In this document: positions 1-5,720 of the stretch, piece by piece
Layout of the letters: every line of letters begins with the position of its first letter
How positions within the stretch are numbered: the first letter of the stretch is position 1
From: an uncultured Rhizobiaceae group bacterium
GTDB lineage: Bacteria; Pseudomonadota; Alphaproteobacteria; Rhizobiales; Rhizobiaceae
Length of the DNA stretch: 7,322 nucleotides
Reading direction: 5' to 3'
NCBI GenBank assembly: GCA_938009335.1
Contig: CALLHT010000013.1
Location: forward strand, 1-7,322
Made by a program: the position numbers and the translations under genes
The notes under the pieces: generated by a model
Told to the model about the DNA's origin: nothing
The model's input: only the letters and a program-made list of their open reading frames with translations
The model's database searches: none

Positions 1-549
1 TACCGAAAAGCAATCCGGATCATGGATATGGCGGAGCGCTATAACCTACCTGTAATTTCCCTTGTTGATACTGCAGGTGCTTACCCTGGAATGGGCGCGG
101 AAGCGCGCGGGCAGGCAGAAGCAATTGCCCGATCAACAGAGAAATGTCTTAACCTCAAAGTTCCGATGGTCTCTGTCATCATCGGCGAAGGTGGATCAGG
201 TGGAGCAATCGCAATTGCGTCTGCCAACCGCGTCTACATGCTTGAACATTCCATTTATAGCGTGATTTCGCCGGAGGCGGGGGCTTCGATCTTGTGGCGT
301 GATTCAACACGGGCAGAAGACATCGCAACGACAATGAAAATCACGGCGCAAGACCTGCTGGGCTTGGGGATTGTGGATGGAATAATCCCTGAACCACTTG
401 GCGGTGCACATCGTGATCATGAAGCGGTCTTTAGTGCTGCGCATGAACAACTGAAGTCTGCATTTGCTGAGATGCAGAAATTTGACGGCGATACTTTGAA
501 AAAGCAACGCCATGAGAAATTTCTTGCGATGGGACGCAACCTCGCCTGA
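1..549 (+). CDS. accA: Acetyl-CoA carboxylase carboxyltransferase subunit alpha (3' part, start outside window)
   Basis: This is the C-terminal 182 residues of AccA. With AccD it transfers the carboxyl group from carboxybiotin on AccB to acetyl-CoA, giving malonyl-CoA for fatty-acid synthesis in the cytoplasm. The reading frame is open from base 1, before the first ATG at 22, so the gene enters from the left. About 135 N-terminal residues should be missing, given a usual length near 317. Visible family blocks are DTAGAYPGMGAEARGQ, the glycine-rich IGEGGSGGAIAI that forms part of the acyl-CoA/oxyanion site of the crotonase fold, YSVISPEAGASILW and IIPEPLGGAHRD. The C-terminal helix ends MGRNLA, followed by TGA, so the end looks intact. 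No clear intrinsic terminator follows. The next gene lies 140 bases downstream with its own promoter-like sequence, so the two are probably separate units. Identity is secure from the conserved blocks. Confidence 0.97.
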   Translation, partial: YRKAIRIMDMAERYNLPVISLVDTAGAYPGMGAEARGQAEAIARSTEKCLNLKVPMVSVIIGEGGSGGAIAIASANRVYMLEHSIYSVISPEAGASILWRDSTRAEDIATTMKITAQDLLGLGIVDGIIPEPLGGAHRDHEAVFSAAHEQLKSAFAEMQKFDGDTLKKQRHEKFLAMGRNLA

Positions 550-607
550 TTTTCGCCTTTCTCCCGAATACGGTATCTCTGATTTGCCGGTCTGACTGAC
601 GAAATTG

Positions 608-634
608 TGACTTAAGTGCGGTAACCGCTTGTCA
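608..634. promoter_or_regulatory. Nested inverted repeat upstream of the lipoprotein gene (possible operator)
   Basis: GCGGT (618-622) and ACCGC (624-628) form a perfect inverted repeat around one base. An outer pair, TGAC (608-611) and GTCA (631-634), flanks it at nearly symmetrical distances. The block ends about 10 bases before the -10-like TATAAC, where the -35 contact region would be. No T-run follows, so it is a poor intrinsic terminator for accA. A binding site for a dimeric regulator is an inference; a short dyad can occur by chance. Confidence 0.3.
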
Positions 635-641
635 ACATGCT

Positions 642-650
642 TGTTATAAC
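642..650 (+). promoter_or_regulatory. Putative extended -10 promoter of the YafK-like lipoprotein gene
   Basis: TGTTATAAC reads as a TGn extended -10 with a TATAAC hexamer at 645-650. TTGTCA at 629-634 resembles a -35 but is only 10 bases away, so a classical -35/-10 pair is not supported; the call rests on the extended -10. Transcription would start near 657, leaving a leader of about 33 bases before the TTG start at 690. Confidence 0.4.
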
Positions 651-689
651 ACTGATTACTTTAGACGGTGCTATTAGCGGGTTTTTGGT

Positions 690-1868
690 TTGACTTTCCG
701 TGCTTCGAAATTTGTGACGGTCGTTTTTGCGGGCACAATGCTTGCTGCATGCAATGGTGTGTTGGAAAGCAGTGTGCCAAAGCACGAAAAGGCTGTTCCA
801 GAATACCTAGCCAAAAAAATGAACACCAAAGGTATGAGCGTTGGCTCACCTATTCTGTTGCGTATCTTCAAGGAAGAGAACGTGATGGAAGTCTGGAAAC
901 AGGACCATACCAAGCGCTATGCGCTTCTGAATTCATATGAAATTTGCAAATGGTCCGGAAAGCTTGGCCCAAAGCACAAAGAGGGTGATCGCCAGGCGCC
1001 TGAAGGATTTTATCATGTTACGCCGGGGTTGATGAACCCGAATTCCAGTTATCATCTTTCCTTCAATATGGGCTTTCCGAACACCTATGACCGCGCAAAT
1101 GATCGCACGGGTTCATATTTGATGATCCATGGCGCGTGTTCTTCTGCCGGATGTTATTCCATGACTGATGAGTATGTGGAAGAAATTTACGCCATGGCGC
1201 GTGAGGCCTTTAAAGGTGGGCAGAAAGCTTTTCAGATACAGGCCTACCCGTTTCGCATGACGCCAGAAAATTTGGCCAAGAAGGCGGGGCATCCTGATTT
1301 TGAATTCTGGAAGATGCTCAAAGAAGGCAGTGACCATTTTGAGGTAACGCGAAAGCAACCCAAGGTTGATGTCTGTGAAAAGCGTTATGTGTTTAATCGC
1401 TATGCAGATGAAGGCGAACGCTTTCAGTCTCGCGCGATTTGTCCACCTGCGAAAATGCCAAAAAGCCTGGCGTTGGCCTTCAATCAAAAGCAGGAAAAAG
1501 ACCAGAGCGTCTTCGACAAGGTTCTAAAACGCAACGCATCCAATCCGTTTGCCAAGCAGGGGGACCAGCCTCTGATTACGTCTGCCTCCATCAAAGCAAG
1601 TCCAACGCAGGGTGTTTTAGGAATTCTTGAGCCAAAGCCGGTTGTTGCAGCAGTTCCCGCTGAAAAGGTGGAGACACCGACAACTGCCGCTGAAACTGCT
1701 ACCCCTGACAATGCAACGCCAGTTGCGACACGGGATGCCAATCCGATTAGTGCGGAAGTTGCTCCTGCCCAAGAAACGAGTGAAGCCCAGTCTGGCCTAG
1801 CGAATGCTACCAATGCTCCTGCATCAGTAGTACCGGAAAAAGCAGAGCGGGTTTCTACCGGATCGTAG
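690..1868 (+). CDS. YafK-type (YkuD/L,D-transpeptidase family) lipoprotein with Ala/Pro/Thr-rich tail
   Basis: This 392-residue protein has an L,D-transpeptidase (YkuD) catalytic fold of the YafK subgroup. The start is TTG at 690: an in-frame TAG at 675-677 bars anything further upstream, and only this start gives a complete lipoprotein signal with basic residues R4 and K7, a hydrophobic core and the lipobox LAAC (lipidated C21). The residue after the cysteine is Asn, not Asp, which suits sorting to the outer membrane. The Shine-Dalgarno sequence is weak (GCGGG about 8 bases upstream). The catalytic block is HGACSSAGCYSM at 147-158, with His147 and nucleophile Cys155. The domain covers about residues 50-235 (SPILLRIFK, GDRQAPEGFY, NPNSSYHLSFNMGFPN). 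From about 315 the tail is low-complexity Ala/Pro/Thr/Glu, as in a flexible periplasmic linker. Escherichia coli YafK (DpaA) is about 246 residues and cleaves the Lpp-peptidoglycan link. By analogy this enzyme may make or break links between envelope proteins and diaminopimelate, but the substrate is not visible from sequence. Confidence 0.85.
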   Translation: MTFRASKFVTVVFAGTMLAACNGVLESSVPKHEKAVPEYLAKKMNTKGMSVGSPILLRIFKEENVMEVWKQDHTKRYALLNSYEICKWSGKLGPKHKEGDRQAPEGFYHVTPGLMNPNSSYHLSFNMGFPNTYDRANDRTGSYLMIHGACSSAGCYSMTDEYVEEIYAMAREAFKGGQKAFQIQAYPFRMTPENLAKKAGHPDFEFWKMLKEGSDHFEVTRKQPKVDVCEKRYVFNRYADEGERFQSRAICPPAKMPKSLALAFNQKQEKDQSVFDKVLKRNASNPFAKQGDQPLITSASIKASPTQGVLGILEPKPVVAAVPAEKVETPTTAAETATPDNATPVATRDANPISAEVAPAQETSEAQSGLANATNAPASVVPEKAERVSTGS

Positions 1869-1874
1869 CCGTTA

Positions 1875-1912
1875 CCTGCTCCTAGAGACAAGGAGCAGGC
1901 TATAATTTTGTT
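1875..1912 (+). terminator. Intrinsic terminator between convergent genes
   Basis: CCTGCTCC (1875-1882) and GGAGCAGG (1892-1899) form a perfect 8-bp GC-rich stem with a 9-base loop, TAGAGACAA. The T-rich stretch TATAATTTTGTT follows on the plus strand, so it fits termination of the lipoprotein gene, which ends seven bases earlier. No T-run follows on the minus strand, so it should be weak or inactive for the convergent isomerase gene, although that gene ends only 15 bases from the stem. Confidence 0.75.
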
Positions 1913-1914
1913 AC

Positions 1915-2772
1915 TTATTTCAGTGCGTCGATTTTCGCTTTCAGATCCTCATCAAGAACCTCAAATTTAAATTTCTTGCGGGCCTCTTGGGTAAGAGCAA
2001 AATATTTTTCACGGGCAATCATCTGACGAACCTGATCTTTAACCTCGTCAAAGGCTGGCGGCGGCGTAACGCGTTGATCTTCTTTCAAGATAACGTGCCA
2101 ACCGAATTGCGATTTCACCGGATCTTTTGTGTACTTACCGTTTTCAAGTGCAAATGCCGCCGTTTCAAACTCCGGTACCATCTGTCCCTTGCCAAAGTAT
2201 CCCAGATCGCCCCCTTGTGGTCCGCTTGGGCCAGTTGACTTGGATTTAGCAAGTTCAATGAAATCTGCGCCGCCATCAAGCTCCGCAACAATTTCACGGG
2301 CAGCCTCTTCGGTTTCAACCAAAATATGCCTTGCCTTCACTTCTTCTGCTTGAGGGAAGTTTTTAATTTCAAGGTCATAACGAGATTGAAGTTCATCATC
2401 AGCAATCGTATCCAGCGCTTGTTTTTGAAACAGTTCATTGTGAAGCGTTCGTGCTCGGGTGAAGGCCATCCGGGCTTTGAAATTCGGGGTTTGATCAAGA
2501 CCGGCTTCTTCAGCGGATGCAGCCAAAAGCTTGATATCGATCAATGCATTCAGGATCGCAGCGCGTCTGTCTTCTGCAGGAGTTTGAGCAAATTGTTGAA
2601 GCATATCAACTTCTGCAAGAGCGAGTTCTCGTTCTGTGATCTCAACCCCATTTACTTTTGCAACAATCGTGGTGTCGTTTTCTTGAGCGAAACCCGGTGC
2701 TGCTAAAAACAAGGCTAAGCCTGCAGCAATAGCGGACTTTTTAAGCTGAATTGCGATACGCTGTTGAGCCAT
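1915..2772 (-). CDS. Periplasmic parvulin-type peptidyl-prolyl cis-trans isomerase (PpiC/SurA-like)
   Basis: This 285-residue exported folding factor should catalyse cis-trans isomerisation of prolyl bonds in periplasmic or outer-membrane proteins. The signal peptide has basic residues R5, K11 and K12, a hydrophobic core and a probable cleavage site after GFA (residue 29). Residues about 33-140 are helical and SurA-N-like, a chaperone-type region. The parvulin domain spans about 144-233: RHILVE (148-153), GGDLGYFGKGQMVPEF (187-202) and SQFGWHVI (221-228). His149, Met198, Phe202 and His226 match the usual parvulin active-site set. The position of the Cys/Asp found in many parvulins appears to be Ser or Thr near 179-180. 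The C-terminal tail is rich in Lys and Glu. The ATG has a good Shine-Dalgarno sequence on the minus strand (GAAAGG about 7 bases upstream). It is transcribed away from secA, so an exported folding helper and the export motor share one intergenic region. Only one parvulin domain is present, so it is closer to PrsA/PpiC than to full-length SurA. Confidence 0.93.
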   Translation of the reverse strand: MAQQRIAIQLKKSAIAAGLALFLAAPGFAQENDTTIVAKVNGVEITERELALAEVDMLQQFAQTPAEDRRAAILNALIDIKLLAASAEEAGLDQTPNFKARMAFTRARTLHNELFQKQALDTIADDELQSRYDLEIKNFPQAEEVKARHILVETEEAAREIVAELDGGADFIELAKSKSTGPSGPQGGDLGYFGKGQMVPEFETAAFALENGKYTKDPVKSQFGWHVILKEDQRVTPPPAFDEVKDQVRQMIAREKYFALTQEARKKFKFEVLDEDLKAKIDALK

Positions 2773-2864
2773 AAGAAACCTTTCAAGTATTCTTCAAGTG
2801 TGTTTTGCGTTTATTGCCTGAACGAAATTCAACCAGACAAAAGTGTATGTGCCCGTGACTGACG

Positions 2865-2893
2865 TTGACATAGGCTTTTGTCCCTCTTATCTG
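2865..2893 (+). promoter_or_regulatory. Putative sigma70-type promoter of secA
   Basis: A consensus -35 hexamer, TTGACA (2865-2870), is followed after 17 bases by TATCTG (2888-2893), which keeps the TAT part of a -10. GTTGACA fits the strong -35 preference of alphaproteobacterial housekeeping promoters. Transcription would start near 2900, where the perfect palindrome GTTCGAAC (2900-2907) lies, giving an untranslated leader of about 127 bases before secA. The -35 is strong and the -10 mediocre. Confidence 0.5.
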
Positions 2894-2936
2894 TCGATTG
2901 TTCGAACGTCCAGTTTTCCCGGCACACTTTTATGTA

Positions 2937-2984
2937 ATGTGCGGCATTGCGGTTTACATGAAGCGGGCCTGGAAAAGTGAATAG
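2937..2984 (+). other. Possible 15-codon leader ORF upstream of secA
   Basis: An ATG at 2937 opens 15 codons, MCGIAVYMKRAWKSE, ending at TAG 42 bases before secA. It is immediately preceded by a start-stop pair, ATGTAA (2932-2937), whose last A is shared, giving ATGTAATG. The same frame is open upstream to a TTG at 2898, but that lies at or before the predicted transcription start. No good Shine-Dalgarno sequence precedes the ATG, and 15 residues are too few to act as a SecM-like secreted arrest peptide. A chance ORF is the simplest explanation. Confidence 0.15.
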
Positions 2985-3026
2985 AAATTCTATCGTAGGG
3001 TTGATCCCTCGTTCTCGAGAGGCCTC
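2981..3026 (+). promoter_or_regulatory. secA ribosome-binding site embedded in small dyads
   Basis: The Shine-Dalgarno sequence GAGAGG (3017-3022) lies four bases before the secA ATG. It sits in two overlapping palindromes, TCTCGAGA (3013-3020) and GAGGCCTC (3019-3026). Upstream are ATAGAA-A-TTCTAT (2981-2993), which covers the leader-ORF stop codon, and AGGG-TTGAT-CCCT (2997-3009). CCTC (3007-3010) can pair either with AGGG upstream or with GAGG of the Shine-Dalgarno sequence, so the two short stems exclude each other. The ribosome-binding site is clear; a regulatory role for the stems is inference, and each is only 4-5 bp. Confidence 0.4.
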
Positions 3027-5699
3027 ATGGGCATTTTTAGTGGCATTGCCAGCAAAATATTCGGTTCCGCAAACGATCGGGAGCTAAAAGCATTTTATCC
3101 AAAAGTTGAGGCCATTAACGCATTAGAGCCTGAAATCTCTGCGCTTTCCGATAAGGCTTTGCGCGGAAAAACCGATGAATTCCGAAAGATGATCGAAGAA
3201 GGCACAAAGGTCGACGATCTCCTAGTTCCAGCTTTCGCGGTAGTTCGTGAGGCAGCCAAACGGTCATTGGGTATGCGCCATTTCGATGTTCAGCTGATTG
3301 GTGGCATGATCCTGAATGACGGGAACATCTCAGAAATGCGAACAGGTGAGGGTAAAACCCTTGTTGCGACGCTTCCAACCTATCTCAATGCCTTGCCGGG
3401 CAAAGGCGCCCATGTGGTGACCGTGAACGATTATCTTGCCCAGCGTGATGCGGAATGGATGGGGCAAGTTTACGGGTTCTTGGGTATGTCGACGGGCGTC
3501 ATCATTGGCGGTATGGACGAGCCTGAACGCAAAGAAGCGTATGATTGTGACATTACCTATGGCACGAACAATGAATTCGGCTTTGATTATCTTCGCGATA
3601 ACATGAAGCATGAACTCGAAGCGATGGTTCAGCGCGACCATCACTTTGCGATTGTGGATGAGGTGGATTCAATCCTGATTGATGAAGCACGAACGCCGCT
3701 TATTATCTCCGGTCCGCTGGAAGATAAGTCCGATCTTTACACGACGATTGATGCCTTCATCCCAAACATAGCGGATGAAGACTACGAGTTGGATGAAAAG
3801 CAGCGCTCAGTAACCTTTACCGAAGAAGGTAACGAGAAACTCGAAAACAATCTTCGGGAAGCCGGTCTGCTCAAAGGTGAATCTCTTTATGACATCGAGA
3901 ACGTATCCATTGTTCACCATGTCAACAATGCGTTGAAGGCGCATAAACTCTTTACCAAAGACAAGGACTATATTGTTCGCGGTGATGAAGTCGTCATTAT
4001 TGATGAATTTACCGGGCGTATGATGCCGGGTCGCCGTTATGGTGAAGGCCAACACCAGGCTTTAGAAGCCAAAGAAGGTGTTTCTATTCAACCGGAAAAC
4101 CAGACGCTTGCTTCCGTTACTTTCCAGAATTATTTCCGCATGTATGACAAGCTCTCCGGTATGACGGGTACCGCGATGACTGAGGCGGAAGAGTTTGCAA
4201 ACATCTACGGCCTCAACGTTATCGAAGTGCCGACAAATCTGCCTGTTGCTCGGGTTGATGACGATGATGAAGTCTATCGGACGGTGGAAGAGAAGTACCG
4301 GGCAATTGGTGCGCTTGTTCAAGAATGCCGTGATCGTCGTCAACCGATCTTGGTGGGTACAACATCGATTGAAAAATCAGAATATCTTGCTGAGATTTTG
4401 AAACAGAATGGTTTGAAGGATTTCCAAATCCTCAATGCGCGGCACCACGAACAAGAGGCCCAAATTATTGCTGCGGCAGGGGTTCCGGGTGCTGTAACAA
4501 TTGCCACCAATATGGCTGGACGAGGAACCGACATTCAGCTTGGTGGCAATTTCGAAATGCAATGCTCGCTCGAAATTCCCGAGGACGCCGATGCCAAGAA
4601 GCGCGAAAAGATGGAAGCGAAAATTCGCGAAGACATTGAAGCGCTGAAGGAAGAAGCAAAAGCAGCCGGTGGTCTGTATGTGATCGGCACCGAACGTCAT
4701 GAAAGCCGACGTATCGATAACCAGCTTCGCGGCCGTTCGGGTCGTCAGGGTGACCCAGGTCATTCTAAGTTTTTCCTGTCTCTTCAAGATGACCTGATGC
4801 GAATTTTCGGGTCAGACCGCATGGATGGCATGCTGCAGAAACTCGGACTTAAAGAAGACGAAGCAATTGTTCATCCATGGATCAACAAAGCGCTCGAACG
4901 TGCGCAGAAAAAAGTTGAATCGCGGAATTTCGACATTCGCAAGAACCTTCTCAAGTTCGACGATGTCATGAACGATCAACGGAAAACGATCTTTGATCAG
5001 CGTAAAGATCTGATGCGCGGGGAAGATCTCTCAGAGACCATCATCGACATGCGCCACGAATTGATCGAAGACTTGGTTGCACGTCACATCCCGGAAAAAG
5101 CTTATCCAGAGCAGTGGGATACCATCAATCTGCAGCAAGATATCATGCAGTATCTCAACCTCGAATTGCCTATCATTGAGTGGGCAAATGAGGATGGTAT
5201 TGATGAAGAAGAAATTATCGAGCGTGTAACTGAGGCAGCCGACAAACTGGCAGATGAACGCGCTGAATCCTTCGGGGAAGAAATTACTGACTACATTGAA
5301 AAGTCGGTCATGCTGCAAACGCTGGATCATCTCTGGCGTGAACACCTTGCTGCACTTGATCACTTGCGATCGGTTGTTGGGTTCCGCGGGTATGCACAGC
5401 GTGATCCGCTTCAAGAATATAAGTCAGAGAGCTTTGAATTGTTTGAGGCGCTCCTTGCCAACCTTCGCCAGACGGTGACTGCACAAATGATGCGCGTCGA
5501 ACTTGTTAAACAATCTGAAATGGAGCCAGAAGAGCTAACCGAGATGTACGAGCAACAAGCTGCGTTGACTCCATCCGGCGACCCGATTCCTGAAGTAGAC
5601 GAAGCAACGATTGAAAGTTGGGGCAAAGTTGGTCGTAACCAACTGTGTCCGTGCGGTTCGGGTCTCAAGTATAAACATTGCCATGGGCAGTTTGCATAA
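3027..5699 (+). CDS. secA: Preprotein translocase subunit SecA (ATPase)
   Basis: SecA is the ATP-driven motor that pushes unfolded preproteins through SecYEG at the inner membrane. The 890-residue protein is full length. Nucleotide-binding domain 1 carries Walker A MRTGEGKT (104-111) and the DEAD-like DEVD (211-214) followed by LIDEARTPLIISG. The preprotein cross-linking domain falls at about 230-370, ahead of LSGMTGTAMTEAEEF. Nucleotide-binding domain 2 has VGTTSIEKSE, ATNMAGRGTDI and the arginine-finger motif LRGRSGRQGDPG (about 567-578). A charged Lys/Glu-rich insert at about 512-547 is usual in alphaproteobacterial SecA. The helical scaffold and wing domains follow (HPWINKALERAQKKVE; LDHLWREHLAALDHLR). 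The C-terminal zinc site is intact with Cys874, Cys876, Cys885 and His886 (CxCx8CH), the part that binds SecB and phospholipid. The ATG at 3027 is chosen for its Shine-Dalgarno sequence GAGAGG and the standard N-terminus. No secM-like ORF of normal size lies upstream, as expected outside gammaproteobacteria. argJ follows after 21 bases, so co-transcription is likely. Confidence 0.99.
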   Translation: MGIFSGIASKIFGSANDRELKAFYPKVEAINALEPEISALSDKALRGKTDEFRKMIEEGTKVDDLLVPAFAVVREAAKRSLGMRHFDVQLIGGMILNDGNISEMRTGEGKTLVATLPTYLNALPGKGAHVVTVNDYLAQRDAEWMGQVYGFLGMSTGVIIGGMDEPERKEAYDCDITYGTNNEFGFDYLRDNMKHELEAMVQRDHHFAIVDEVDSILIDEARTPLIISGPLEDKSDLYTTIDAFIPNIADEDYELDEKQRSVTFTEEGNEKLENNLREAGLLKGESLYDIENVSIVHHVNNALKAHKLFTKDKDYIVRGDEVVIIDEFTGRMMPGRRYGEGQHQALEAKEGVSIQPENQTLASVTFQNYFRMYDKLSGMTGTAMTEAEEFANIYGLNVIEVPTNLPVARVDDDDEVYRTVEEKYRAIGALVQECRDRRQPILVGTTSIEKSEYLAEILKQNGLKDFQILNARHHEQEAQIIAAAGVPGAVTIATNMAGRGTDIQLGGNFEMQCSLEIPEDADAKKREKMEAKIREDIEALKEEAKAAGGLYVIGTERHESRRIDNQLRGRSGRQGDPGHSKFFLSLQDDLMRIFGSDRMDGMLQKLGLKEDEAIVHPWINKALERAQKKVESRNFDIRKNLLKFDDVMNDQRKTIFDQRKDLMRGEDLSETIIDMRHELIEDLVARHIPEKAYPEQWDTINLQQDIMQYLNLELPIIEWANEDGIDEEEIIERVTEAADKLADERAESFGEEITDYIEKSVMLQTLDHLWREHLAALDHLRSVVGFRGYAQRDPLQEYKSESFELFEALLANLRQTVTAQMMRVELVKQSEMEPEELTEMYEQQAALTPSGDPIPEVDEATIESWGKVGRNQLCPCGSGLKYKHCHGQFA

Positions 5700-5720
5700 A
5701 AACCGAAGGCTTTTAGCGAC

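Noticed and set aside
550..610. Possible accA terminator just after its stop codon.
   Set aside because: Only a 3-bp stem (CCG-AATA-CGG) could be drawn and no T-run follows.
629..650. TTGTCA (629-634) with TATAAC (645-650) as a classical -35/-10 promoter.
   Set aside because: The spacer is 10 bases, far below the 16-18 required; only the extended -10 reading was kept.
1484..1891. 135-codon open frame on the minus strand opposite the tail of the YafK-like gene, with an alanine/valine-rich, membrane-like translation.
   Set aside because: It mirrors the Ala/Pro/Thr-rich codons of the real gene on the plus strand, runs through the terminator hairpin and resembles no family I know.
2326..2706. 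126-codon open frame on the plus strand inside the isomerase gene.
   Set aside because: The minus-strand frame has a signal peptide and intact parvulin motifs; this is its antisense shadow.
3000..3014. GTTG-N7-GTTC next to the secA ribosome-binding site, similar to the alphaproteobacterial LexA box GTTC-N7-GTTC.
   Set aside because: One half-site is imperfect, it lies just before the start codon far from the predicted promoter, and secA is not an expected SOS gene. The GTTC at 2900 also lacks a partner at the right spacing.
4560..4680. Lys/Glu-rich segment in SecA (about residues 512-547) considered as a novel inserted domain.
   Set aside because: A charged insert at this place is usual in alphaproteobacterial SecA and the flanking motifs are continuous.
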